DNA of 38,007 nt from Hyphomonadaceae bacterium (GTDB lineage: Bacteria > Pseudomonadota > Alphaproteobacteria > Caulobacterales > Hyphomonadaceae), in the NCBI GenBank assembly GCA_022844475.1, contig JALHLR010000034.1, positions 1 through 38,007 on the forward strand, written 5' to 3'. The notes under the pieces are model-generated. The model was not told the DNA's origin, searched no databases, and worked only from the letters and a program-made list of their open reading frames with translations. The position numbers and the translations under genes were made by a program. Positions 22,750 through 30,589 of this stretch are shown one piece after another; the stretch's first letter is position 1, and each line of letters starts with the position of its first letter.

Positions 22750-24432
22750 CTAGATCGGCGGGGCGGCAACCCGCGACGTGTTGAGCTGGACGTCTGCCAA
22801 CTGCCACATTGACTTGAAGTGTTCGCGGTGCGTGGCGGCTTGCTCAGTCTTGCCTTGCGCTTCCAGCGCCGCAATCAGGCCGAAGGTCGACCAGCCATTG
22901 TGGGGGTATTGCTGGAGGTCCTTCTCGTAGACCGCTTGCGCTTCGACAGGTTTACCTGCCTTGAGCAAAGCAGCGCCGAGAGACTGGCGGGTCGGGTAAT
23001 ACCAGAAGGGCGGTTCGGTATAGGGAAGGGCGTCCTGCCCGGCCACGGCGGCGGTGAACTTCGCGATGGCGGTTGCGTTGTCCTTGCCCGCGAACGCGAT
23101 CTCGCCCTGCAGCAGGTCGTCGGCGATCTGGAGCAGCATGCTGGCCGGATAGTCGTTGCCGTCGAGCACCATAACTTTCGGGTTGGATTTAAGGGGCACG
23201 AGGGCCGCATGTTCGGCCTTCGCGCCTTTCAGGTCGCCCTTGTTGGCCAGCGCCACGCCGCGGGCGTAGCGCCAGATGGCGTTGGAGAAGCCGAGGTCAT
23301 CGCGCGGCTGCGGCTCGGCGAGGATTTCGTCCCAATGGCCGAACTGGATCAGCGAGAGCAGCGGGATCGTCTTGAAGAACTCGATCGTCGGGAACTGGTC
23401 GATCTGTTCGAGGCTGACATTGTCGGCGAGCTTGCGTCCGGCTTCAATGGCGACCTTGCTCTGGCCCTGCATGGCGGACGCCGACCACAGGAAGTGGATG
23501 TTATGGGGGTAGTACATGGCGGGATAGAAGCCCTGCGCATTGCACTGTGCGATGTAGTCCTCGTCGATCTTTGCGGCGAGAACGTTGGCTTGCGCCGCAT
23601 CGTTGTAGCGCCCGACGCGCCAGTAGATGTGTGCGGGCATGTGCACGAGGTGGCCTGATGCTGGCACCAGCGCCAGCAACGTGTCCGACGCGGATTCAGC
23701 TTTCTCCGGAGTGGCGGAGGCTTCCATTGCGTGGATGTAGAGGTGCAGAGCAAGCGGATGCTTCGGATTGCGCCCGATGGTCTCTTCCAGCTTGGCGATG
23801 ACGGGAGCGATTTCGGGGCGCGGCGTTGTCGCGTCGGACCAGTAGTTCCACGGCACGGTGTTCATCCACGCCTCGCCATACATCGCGGCAATGTCGTCAT
23901 CCTCGGGATACTTTGCGACCAGGGTGCCGAGTGCTTCGGCGTAGGCCTTGTCGAATGCGTCGCGGTCCGTGACGGGCTCGGGCGCGTAGCGCTTGCCGAG
24001 CGCGTCAATCAGATCGCGCTCGACCAGCGGTTTGTTGGCGGCGATTGCCTTCGCCTTTTCGAGCGCGGCCCACGCGGCGGTCTGCTCGTCGGCGGACATG
24101 ACCGCCTTGCCCTTGGCGGTAACGTTGATGTTCGGTCCGGTCGCGAGCGCTTCGCCCCAGAAGCACATGGCGCAATCGGGATCGAGCTTCTGCGCCGCGC
24201 GGAAGGAGCGGATCGACTCGGCGTGGTTGAAGCCGAAGGCGAGCACCATGCCCTGATCGAAATAGCGCTGGGCGGCTGGGTCCTTCGTGTCGATGTCGCG
24301 ATGGAATTCGCCCATGTCCTCGAAAAGCGGTGCGCCGGCGCGCGCGGCCAGTTCGGCATCGATTTCGACCTTTGGCGAGCAGGCCGCGAGAGTTATGAGA
24401 ACTGGGATCAGAAAATGCCAGACGTTGCTCAT
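22750..24432 (-). CDS. TPR-repeat lipoprotein
   Basis: This 560-residue protein has a lipoprotein signal (MSNVWHFLIPVLITLAAC, Cys18), so it should be periplasmic and membrane-anchored. Tetratricopeptide-like helical pairs recur: FNHAESIRSFRAAQKLDPDC near 75, GRYNDAAQANVLAA in the middle, and GKPVEAQAVYEKDLQQYPHN near the C terminus. CAMCFWGEALATGPN is a conserved block of this group of TPR proteins, and its Cys pair is notable. The ATG at 24432 is chosen because it begins the lipobox; the frame continues upstream to 24591. It is divergent from a TonB-dependent receptor over 255 bases in which I see no confident promoter. The pair may act together in uptake of one substrate, but that is only inference from position. 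Confidence 0.8.
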   Translation of the reverse strand: MSNVWHFLIPVLITLAACSPKVEIDAELAARAGAPLFEDMGEFHRDIDTKDPAAQRYFDQGMVLAFGFNHAESIRSFRAAQKLDPDCAMCFWGEALATGPNINVTAKGKAVMSADEQTAAWAALEKAKAIAANKPLVERDLIDALGKRYAPEPVTDRDAFDKAYAEALGTLVAKYPEDDDIAAMYGEAWMNTVPWNYWSDATTPRPEIAPVIAKLEETIGRNPKHPLALHLYIHAMEASATPEKAESASDTLLALVPASGHLVHMPAHIYWRVGRYNDAAQANVLAAKIDEDYIAQCNAQGFYPAMYYPHNIHFLWSASAMQGQSKVAIEAGRKLADNVSLEQIDQFPTIEFFKTIPLLSLIQFGHWDEILAEPQPRDDLGFSNAIWRYARGVALANKGDLKGAKAEHAALVPLKSNPKVMVLDGNDYPASMLLQIADDLLQGEIAFAGKDNATAIAKFTAAVAGQDALPYTEPPFWYYPTRQSLGAALLKAGKPVEAQAVYEKDLQQYPHNGWSTFGLIAALEAQGKTEQAATHREHFKSMWQLADVQLNTSRVAAPPI

Positions 24433-24687
24433 GCTGGGCCTCTCGCAAGCCGTCATGTACCAGGCAATACCATTGCGGCCCGCGTGGGGACAGAGGGGTG
24501 GGCAAGCGGTCCGCGCTGCACGCCTCAAGGTCATGCCGCGACGTCTGGGAAAGTCCGTGCCAGCGCGCGGCGGAACATGACCAAATCGCAAGGATCGCTG
24601 GATTCAATTCCGGCGCGAAGAGTCTGGTGCGGGTTCCCGGTCGGTGGAATGGTCGCGCGTCAAAGAACTGACGTGGAGCGGGACGAC

Positions 24688-27408
24688 ATGAGAATGAAAC
24701 TGCTGCGGGGCGCCGCGATGTTGCTGGCGATGGGAACCGTCGGGGTTCCGCTGGCAATGGCGCAGCAAGCTGGCGACGACGGCGACGTGGTCATCGTCAC
24801 GGGCACGCGCACCGAGGCCCGTTCGGCGATCGACTCGATCGCGCCGGTCGATGTGGTGTCTGGCGAGGAGCTGGTGAACCAGGGCGACAATGATGCGGTG
24901 AACATCATCCGCACGCTGGTGCCTTCGTTCAACGTCACGACGCAGCCGATCTCGGACGCGGCGACACTCGTCCGTCCGGTCAACCTCCGCGGACTTCCGC
25001 CAGACAGCACGCTCGTGCTGGTGAACGGCAAGCGCATGCATCGCGCGGCTGTCATCGCCTTCCTCGGCGGCGGCATCTCAGACGGCAGCCAGGGCGCCGA
25101 CATCTCCACCATTCCGGCGATCGCGCTGAAACAGGTCGAAGTCCTGCGCGATGGCGCGTCTTCGCAGTACGGATCGGACGCCATCGCGGGCGTCATCAAC
25201 TTCATCCTCAAGGACGACGCGTCGGGCGGCTCGCTCGAAGCCAAGTGGGGCCAGACCTATGAAGGCGACGGCGCCTCCTATCAGGTGGCTGGCAATATCG
25301 GCATGGCGATCGGCGCCAATGGCTTCCTCAACCTGTCGGGCGAGTACCAGCAGACGGAGCCCACCGACCGGTCTTCGCAACGCGACGACGCAGCTGCGCT
25401 GATCGCGGCCGGCAATACGGCGGTTGCGAATCCGGCGCAGATCTGGGGCCAGCCCGAAGTCAAAGACGATATCAAGCTCTACGCCAATTTCGGGTACGAC
25501 CTCGACGACAAGCACGAGCTCTATGCGTTCGGAAACTACACCCAGCGCGAAGTCGAGGGCGGGTTCTACTTCCGCAACCCGACCAACAGGCCGGGGGTGT
25601 TTGGCGGTCCGACGGTCAATCCGGTCACGGGTGCACCGCTTGCGGCAGCGTCTGGCGGCGTGCCGTCAATTCTCGTTGGCGACCTTAGCGTCAATACGGC
25701 TGGGGATTGTCCGGCGGGCATCCCGCTGACGGCTGGCGGCGGGCTGCTGCCCAACCCGGCGGTTCTTGCCTCGGTCACGGCGAATTCGAACTGCTTCTCG
25801 TTCGTCGAGATCTTCCCGGGCGGCTTCACACCACGCTTTGGCGGCAAGCTCGAGGACATGTCGATCGCGCTCGGCATGCGCGGCGAGATTCCGTGGATCG
25901 CGGGCCTGAATTACGACGTCAGCTATCGTTACGGCGACAACCAGGCCGACTTTACGATCAAGAATACGATCAACGCATCGCTCGGCCCGAACACGCCGAC
26001 TTCGTTCAACCCGGGCGGTTACGGCCAGATCGAGAACCTGTTCAACCTGGACTTCGGCTACGGGCTTCCCGTGGGCTTCGCATCTGACCTCAACGTCGCG
26101 TTCGGCTTCGAATGGCGCGAGGAGGAGTTCGAGGTGCGCGCTGGCGACCCGGCGTCCTACGCGCTCGGGCCGTTGGCGGCGCCGTCGTCAGCCTATCCGC
26201 TGGGTCAGGGCTTCTCGAGCTCGTCGAACGGCTTTGGCGGCTTCACGCCAGCTTCGGCCGGCAAGAGCAGCCAGTCGAACACGTCCTATTACATCGACCT
26301 CGAAACCGACGTGACCGATGCGGTCACGCTGCAGGCTGCGGTGCGCTTCGAGGACTATGACAGCTTCGGCGACACCACGAACTACAAGATCGGCGCCTTG
26401 TGGCGCGTGATGGACGGTTTCCGCCTGCGCTCAACCCTGTCGACGGGATTCCATGCCCCGACGACGGGACAGGCCAACGTCATTAACGTGACGACGCAGT
26501 TCTCGAATGGCCAGCTGCAGGATGAAGGCACCTTCCCGCTGAGCAGCCCGGCCGGCCAGATCGCTGCGGACTATATCGCCGCCTCGGTCGCAAGCGGCGG
26601 ACTTGGCCTGACGCGTCCGACTCTCGGGCCGGAAGAGTCGCAGAACTTCACGATCGGCGGCGCGCTGGATATTGGCTCATCCGTGCTGACGGTTGACCTG
26701 TTCCAGATCGAGGTTGAGGACCGTATCTCGCGTTCCTCGGCCATCAACTTCCCTGCTGCGCTGCGGTTCCTCGCTGCGCGGAACAGTGTCCCGACCGGCG
26801 GCGCCACGCGCACAGGCGAACTGCTCACGATCCTCGACACGGCCAACGTGCTTGATCGTGCGAACTTCACGGGCTTCGAGGACCTGATCTCGTTCTCGTT
26901 CTTCAACAACGACTTCGACACGAAGACGCGTGGCGTTGACGTCGTCCTGTCGGGCCCCGTGGACTTCATCGACCTCGGCGATACGGACTACACGCTCGCT
27001 CTGAACTACACCGAGACGAACGTTGAAAATGCAGGCCAGACGATCTCGCCGGTCCGCGTGCGGCAGCTGGAGGAATCCCTGCCGCAAGTGAAGGGGAACT
27101 TCTCCCTCACGCACACGCAGGGCCCGTGGCGCCTGCTCGGCCGCGTAAACTATTTCGGCGAGTACTACGAAGCGCACCTTGAAGATGACACGCTGCCGAT
27201 CGATGGCGAGGCTGCTTTCCTGGTGGACGGCGAGGTGGGCTACAAGGTCACCGAGAATGTCGAGCTGATCGCCGGTGCACAAAACCTGTTCGACCAGTAT
27301 CCTGTGGATAATCCGTGGGCCGGCATTGCGGGCGCCAAGTATGGCGAGCGCTCGCCCTACGGGTTCAACGGCGGGTTCTACTACCTGAAGGCGCGGATGA
27401 CCTGGTAA
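24688..27408 (+). CDS. TonB-dependent outer-membrane receptor
   Basis: This 906-residue protein is an active-transport beta-barrel of the outer membrane, energised by TonB-ExbBD. A signal peptide ends LAMAQ; DVVIVTGTR just after it is a TonB-box-like segment. The plug domain (about 45-160) includes RPVNLRGLPPDSTLVLVNGK and LRDGASSQYGSDAIAGVINF. The rest is barrel, ending in GGFYYLKARMTW, where an aromatic last residue is expected for barrel assembly. VTENVELIAGAQNLFDQYPV is the typical late-barrel motif. A loop near 335-372 has two cysteines (GDCPAG and NSNCFS). The frame runs back to 23731, but that part is antisense to the TPR gene; GGAGCGGG before 24688 supports the ATG chosen. The substrate is unknown. 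Confidence 0.92.
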   Translation: MRMKLLRGAAMLLAMGTVGVPLAMAQQAGDDGDVVIVTGTRTEARSAIDSIAPVDVVSGEELVNQGDNDAVNIIRTLVPSFNVTTQPISDAATLVRPVNLRGLPPDSTLVLVNGKRMHRAAVIAFLGGGISDGSQGADISTIPAIALKQVEVLRDGASSQYGSDAIAGVINFILKDDASGGSLEAKWGQTYEGDGASYQVAGNIGMAIGANGFLNLSGEYQQTEPTDRSSQRDDAAALIAAGNTAVANPAQIWGQPEVKDDIKLYANFGYDLDDKHELYAFGNYTQREVEGGFYFRNPTNRPGVFGGPTVNPVTGAPLAAASGGVPSILVGDLSVNTAGDCPAGIPLTAGGGLLPNPAVLASVTANSNCFSFVEIFPGGFTPRFGGKLEDMSIALGMRGEIPWIAGLNYDVSYRYGDNQADFTIKNTINASLGPNTPTSFNPGGYGQIENLFNLDFGYGLPVGFASDLNVAFGFEWREEEFEVRAGDPASYALGPLAAPSSAYPLGQGFSSSSNGFGGFTPASAGKSSQSNTSYYIDLETDVTDAVTLQAAVRFEDYDSFGDTTNYKIGALWRVMDGFRLRSTLSTGFHAPTTGQANVINVTTQFSNGQLQDEGTFPLSSPAGQIAADYIAASVASGGLGLTRPTLGPEESQNFTIGGALDIGSSVLTVDLFQIEVEDRISRSSAINFPAALRFLAARNSVPTGGATRTGELLTILDTANVLDRANFTGFEDLISFSFFNNDFDTKTRGVDVVLSGPVDFIDLGDTDYTLALNYTETNVENAGQTISPVRVRQLEESLPQVKGNFSLTHTQGPWRLLGRVNYFGEYYEAHLEDDTLPIDGEAAFLVDGEVGYKVTENVELIAGAQNLFDQYPVDNPWAGIAGAKYGERSPYGFNGGFYYLKARMTW

Positions 27409-27437
27409 CCCCGTAACAGGGTCGATCGCTGAAATGC

Positions 27438-27470
27438 AGAAGGGCCGCGATGTTCTCGCGGCCCTTCTTT
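27438..27470. terminator. Strong bidirectional terminator
   Basis: AGAAGGGCCGCGA (27438-27450) and TCGCGGCCCTTCT (27456-27468) form a perfect 13-bp stem with a TGTTC loop, followed by TTCTTT. It lies between the convergent receptor gene and cheZ. The plus-strand T-run makes it a clear terminator for the receptor gene; the A-rich left arm may serve the cheYZ transcript from the other side. Confidence 0.92.
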
Positions 27471-27499
27471 CTTTGGATCAGTCCGGCGGCCCTGTGCGG

Positions 27500-28129
27500 C
27501 TATGCAAACAAGGCGTCGATATCATCCTGCGATGTTGCTGGGCCGTTGGCGGCGGGGCCGTTGAGGAGAAGCTCTCGCTTGCGGGCGTCATCCGCGGTTT
27601 CCATCTGCGCGGCGTCCTTGACGCCGAGTGCGTCCGCGAACTTGGTCACACGGTCCTCGATGTGGCGCAGCGTGGAGATCACTTTCGTCACGCGCTGGCC
27701 GGTGAGGTCCTGGAATGAACAGGCTTCAAAGATGCGCATCATGGCGGCGTCCACGTCCGCCTTGTAAGCGGCGAGGTCGGTTGGCTCGATGCTCATAAGC
27801 TTTTCGGCTTCGGACATGATCGACTCTGTGGCGCGCTCGGTATCACGCACGACGGCGTCGAGTTCCATCGAGGCGCCGGGGAGGCGGCTGTCCTTGATGT
27901 CGTTGGCCTGGAGGCCGGAAATCTCGTCGCGGGCCTTCTGGATGAAGTCAGCGAGATAGCGGAATTCGCCGATTATGGATTTGTCGAGCGAGCCGAAGAA
28001 GGCGGTCATCGCGTCGGCCATCTGATGCGACAGGTCGAGCACTTCGACCAGCGGGCGCTCACGAACGCCGGTGGCTTTCAGCTGATCCATCGCACTGCGG
28101 ATCTTCAGAGCAGCTTCTGCGGCAGCCAT
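27500..28129 (-). CDS. cheZ: Chemotaxis protein CheZ, CheY-P phosphatase
   Basis: This 209-residue cytoplasmic protein should dephosphorylate CheY-P and so end the flagellar switching signal. A long helical hairpin covers about 25-165. CSFQDLTGQRVTKVI contains the expected catalytic pair, Asp141 and Gln145, equivalent to Asp143 and Gln147 of E. coli CheZ. The C terminus SQDDIDALFA is the conserved CheY-binding tail, joined by a flexible Ala/Pro linker. The ATG overlaps the cheY stop (TGATG), indicating translational coupling. The open frame continues through cheY but is shadow there. No other chemotaxis or flagellar gene is in the window. Confidence 0.93.
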   Translation of the reverse strand: MAAAEAALKIRSAMDQLKATGVRERPLVEVLDLSHQMADAMTAFFGSLDKSIIGEFRYLADFIQKARDEISGLQANDIKDSRLPGASMELDAVVRDTERATESIMSEAEKLMSIEPTDLAAYKADVDAAMMRIFEACSFQDLTGQRVTKVISTLRHIEDRVTKFADALGVKDAAQMETADDARKRELLLNGPAANGPATSQDDIDALFA

Positions 28130-28515
28130 CAGAATTCCCCCAGCACGGACTTGAGCTTGCCCTTCAGCGTTTCGGCGTTGAACGGCTTCACAATGTAGTT
28201 GTTCACGCCGGCTTTCTTGGCCGCGATGACGTTCTCCGTCTTCGACTCGGCGGTCACCATGATGAAGGGTGTCGCCTTGAGCTTGTCGCTGGCGCGAACC
28301 TGCTGGAGCAGTTCGTAGCCGGTCATCGGCTCCATGTTCCAGTCGGAGATGACGAGGCCAAATCGCCCGGAGTTGAGCTTCTCGAGCGCCTGGCGACCGT
28401 CCTTGGCCTCCTCGATGTTCTTGAAGCCCAGCTGGTTCAGCAGGTTGCGAATAATGCGTATCATCGTCTGGTAATCGTCCACGACAAGGACAGGCATGGA
28501 CAGGTCGACGGCCAT
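28129..28515 (-). CDS. cheY: Chemotaxis response regulator CheY
   Basis: This 128-residue single-domain receiver accepts phosphate from CheA and binds the flagellar motor switch. All key residues are present: Asp13-Asp14 (VLVVDDY), phosphorylated Asp58 (LVISDWNMEPMTG), Thr88 (FIMVTAESKTENV), Tyr107 (NNY) and Lys110 (IVKPFN). DWNMEPMTG and the overall sequence match true CheY rather than a generic receiver. It is the first gene of a two-gene operon with cheZ and is divergent from maoC across 239 bases. That gap contains CCTTGC/GCAAGG (28644-28649 and 28661-28666), a weak operator-like inverted repeat. Confidence 0.95.
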   Translation of the reverse strand: MAVDLSMPVLVVDDYQTMIRIIRNLLNQLGFKNIEEAKDGRQALEKLNSGRFGLVISDWNMEPMTGYELLQQVRASDKLKATPFIMVTAESKTENVIAAKKAGVNNYIVKPFNAETLKGKLKSVLGEF

Positions 28516-28754
28516 GTTCCAAAGACTCCGGGAAGGCTGTTGCTGTCCCTACTTGTACCGGTCGTGGCCAAATAAATGATGAATCCGCCGGTTATAGACG
28601 TTAGGAAGCCGGCCATTTTGGGTAGGAGCCCGGCGCGAAGAGGCCTTGCGATGCGAATTTGCAAGGAAAACGGTTCACATTCTCGGGCGGATTGCTTTAT
28701 GCACCCGCCGTCAGACCACCGGTCCAGCGGGCCGGGACTTGAGGATTTCAGGGC

Positions 28755-29183
28755 ATGAAGACGGGCAAGACGTTCGCGGACCTGGCGATAGGGATGAGCG
28801 TCGCTATCGAGAATACGGTGTCCGAGCAGGACGTGATCGATTTCGCCCGGGTCTCCGGCGACTACAATCCGCTGCACATGGACGAGGACTATGCCAAGAC
28901 GACCCAGTTCAAGGGGCGTATTGCTCACGGCGCACTCAGCGCTTCCTACATCTCCGCCATCCTGGGCAATGACCTGCCGGGGCCGGGCGCCGTGTTCATG
29001 GAGCTGAATCTGAAGTTCGTCAGGCCCGTGCGGATAGGCGACACGGTGACGTCCACAGCCGAAGTGATCGAGATGGTCGAGCGCGGTTATCGCGTGCGGC
29101 TGGCGGTGAAGGGCGAGGTTGACGGCAAGGTCGCGATGAAGGGCGAAGCGCTCGTCATGGTGCCGTCCGGCCTGGCCGAATAG
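28755..29183 (+). CDS. MaoC-family (R)-specific enoyl-CoA hydratase
   Basis: This 142-residue hot-dog-fold protein resembles PhaJ-type hydratases, which add water to trans-2-enoyl-CoA to give (R)-3-hydroxyacyl-CoA. The hydratase motif is clear: VSGDYNPLHMDEDYAKTT with catalytic Asp36 and His41, followed by RIAHGALSASYISAILG. NLKFVRPVRIGDTVTSTAEV is the typical second conserved segment. It could feed polyhydroxyalkanoate or fatty-acid metabolism. GAGG upstream supports the start. The stop is six bases before the ribF start, so the two are likely cotranscribed although they share no pathway. Confidence 0.9.
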   Translation: MKTGKTFADLAIGMSVAIENTVSEQDVIDFARVSGDYNPLHMDEDYAKTTQFKGRIAHGALSASYISAILGNDLPGPGAVFMELNLKFVRPVRIGDTVTSTAEVIEMVERGYRVRLAVKGEVDGKVAMKGEALVMVPSGLAE

Positions 29184-29189
29184 GCCGCC

Positions 29190-30098
29190 ATGTCGGGCGC
29201 TGCCATCGCGCTGGGCAATTTCGACGGGCTGCATGCGGGACATCGCGCGGTGATTGCGGATGCAGGCGCAGCGGCGAATCGGCTGGGCGTGACGTGGGGA
29301 GTGGCGACATTCGACCCGGCGCCGCGTCGCTTCTTCCAGCAGGATGCGCCTCCGTTTCGGCTGATGACCCCGCTGCGGCGGCAGATCGCGATGGATGCGA
29401 TTGGCGTCCAGAAGCTGCACCTGATCAAGTTCGATGCGGCGATGGCGGCGATGACGGATCGCGAGTTCTGCGAGCGCGTGATCGTGAGCCAAGTCGGCGC
29501 GCGGGCAGTCAGCGTCGGGTTCGACTTTCGGTTCGGCAAAGGGCGCATGGGCGATGTCGAAAGCCTGCGCCGGCATGGCGCCGAGCTTGGTTTCGATGTC
29601 AGCATGGTGGCGGAAGTGCAGGAGGGCGGAGCCAAGGTGTCTTCGTCCGGGATTCGTCTCGCGATCGAGCGCGGCGACATGGCGGAGGCTGCGCGCGGGC
29701 TCGGCGGATACTGGATCACCGATGCTGTCATCGAGCATGGCGAGAAGCGCGGACGTACGCTTGGTTTTCCCACAGCGAACATGTCGCTGGGCGAGCTCGT
29801 GCATCCGGCGCATGGCATCTATGCCGTGTGGGCGCGGATCGACGGCGAAGATACCTGGCATCAGGGTGTCGCCAATTTCGGGCGCACCCCGACGACGGGG
29901 ATTCGTGATCCGCTGCTTGAAGTGGTGATCTTCGACTGGAGCGGCGATCTCTATGGCAAGCGGCTGCACACAGCGTTCGTGGCGCGGCTGCGAGCCGAAC
30001 AGCGCTACGACAGCCTCGAAGCTCTGGTGAAGCAGATGCATGTCGATGTTGCTGATGCAAAGCGTGTGCTCGCTGACGCGGGCGCGCCGACAGGGTGA
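29190..30098 (+). CDS. ribF: Bifunctional riboflavin kinase / FAD synthetase
   Basis: This 302-residue cytoplasmic enzyme phosphorylates riboflavin to FMN and adenylylates FMN to FAD. The N-terminal FAD synthetase domain shows ALGNFDGLHAGHRAVI (about 7-22, the nucleotidyltransferase HxGH-like motif) and GFDFRFGKGRMGD (about 110-122). VSSSGIRLAIERGDM links to the kinase domain, which has RTLGFPTANM (about 189-198) and HPAHGIYAV and ends after LYGKRLHTAFVARLR. The length is normal. The ribF-ileS-lspA order, interrupted here by a small lipoprotein gene, is a common bacterial arrangement. Confidence 0.95.
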   Translation: MSGAAIALGNFDGLHAGHRAVIADAGAAANRLGVTWGVATFDPAPRRFFQQDAPPFRLMTPLRRQIAMDAIGVQKLHLIKFDAAMAAMTDREFCERVIVSQVGARAVSVGFDFRFGKGRMGDVESLRRHGAELGFDVSMVAEVQEGGAKVSSSGIRLAIERGDMAEAARGLGGYWITDAVIEHGEKRGRTLGFPTANMSLGELVHPAHGIYAVWARIDGEDTWHQGVANFGRTPTTGIRDPLLEVVIFDWSGDLYGKRLHTAFVARLRAEQRYDSLEALVKQMHVDVADAKRVLADAGAPTG

Positions 30099-30108
30099 GG
30101 GAAGCGAC

Positions 30109-30438
30109 ATGCGGTTGCTGAGGGTTAGCCCTGCTGTCGTGATAACGGCGGCTTGCACGCCCCCGGCGGCGCCTGAGGCGCCCGGGATCACGCTTACGGC
30201 GCGGGTGGCGGTCCCCGGAGCAACGCCGGCGGGGATGCTGGATCATGCCAGCCGGTTCAACCAGGACGTGGCGGCTGTTTTCATGTTCGAGGAAGCGGGC
30301 GACCTCGTGGTCAGCGACGACATCATTCCGGACGGGGGTGTTTCCGAGGCGAACCTGGAGGTTCGCCTGGCCACATTTGCCACGGTCCTGGGCCAGAACA
30401 GGGATTTCCTGCTTCGCGCCGCTGGCGTGATCCCCTAG
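30109..30438 (+). CDS. Small predicted lipoprotein, hypothetical
   Basis: This 109-residue protein has a short signal with a lipobox (MRLLRVSPAVVITAAC, Cys16) and a Pro/Ala-rich tether (TPPAAPEAPG). The mature part has no family I recognise; it holds FNQDVAAVFMFEEAGDLVV and VRLATFATVLGQNRDFLL. GAGGGAAG lies just before the ATG, and the gene begins 10 bases after the ribF stop, so it belongs to the same transcript. lspA, which would process it, is encoded downstream. Confidence 0.6.
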   Translation: MRLLRVSPAVVITAACTPPAAPEAPGITLTARVAVPGATPAGMLDHASRFNQDVAAVFMFEEAGDLVVSDDIIPDGGVSEANLEVRLATFATVLGQNRDFLLRAAGVIP

Positions 30439-30589
30439 GCGAAGCGGAAGCGACGCGCTATCAGCCGGGCATGACGAGAGCGGCTATACTCCGAATTATG
30501 GGCCCGGCGGGCGCGATCTAGAGCGTTTACCGCCGGGAAAGTCGTATGCGCCTTAGGCTCCCACTCCAGCGACACCCCAGAATCCGAAC

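Noticed and set aside
23731..24687. N-terminal extension of the TonB-dependent receptor by 319 codons
   Set aside because: It is antisense to the TPR lipoprotein. A proper signal peptide begins at 24688 with a ribosome-binding site before it.
28461..30191. 576-codon minus-strand frame opposite maoC and ribF
   Set aside because: It is antisense to two genes with full sets of conserved residues and also crosses the cheY start.
30439..30589. Possible T-box or other riboswitch upstream of ileS
   Set aside because: No T-box motif or terminator/antiterminator pair is visible, and T-boxes are not expected in this group.
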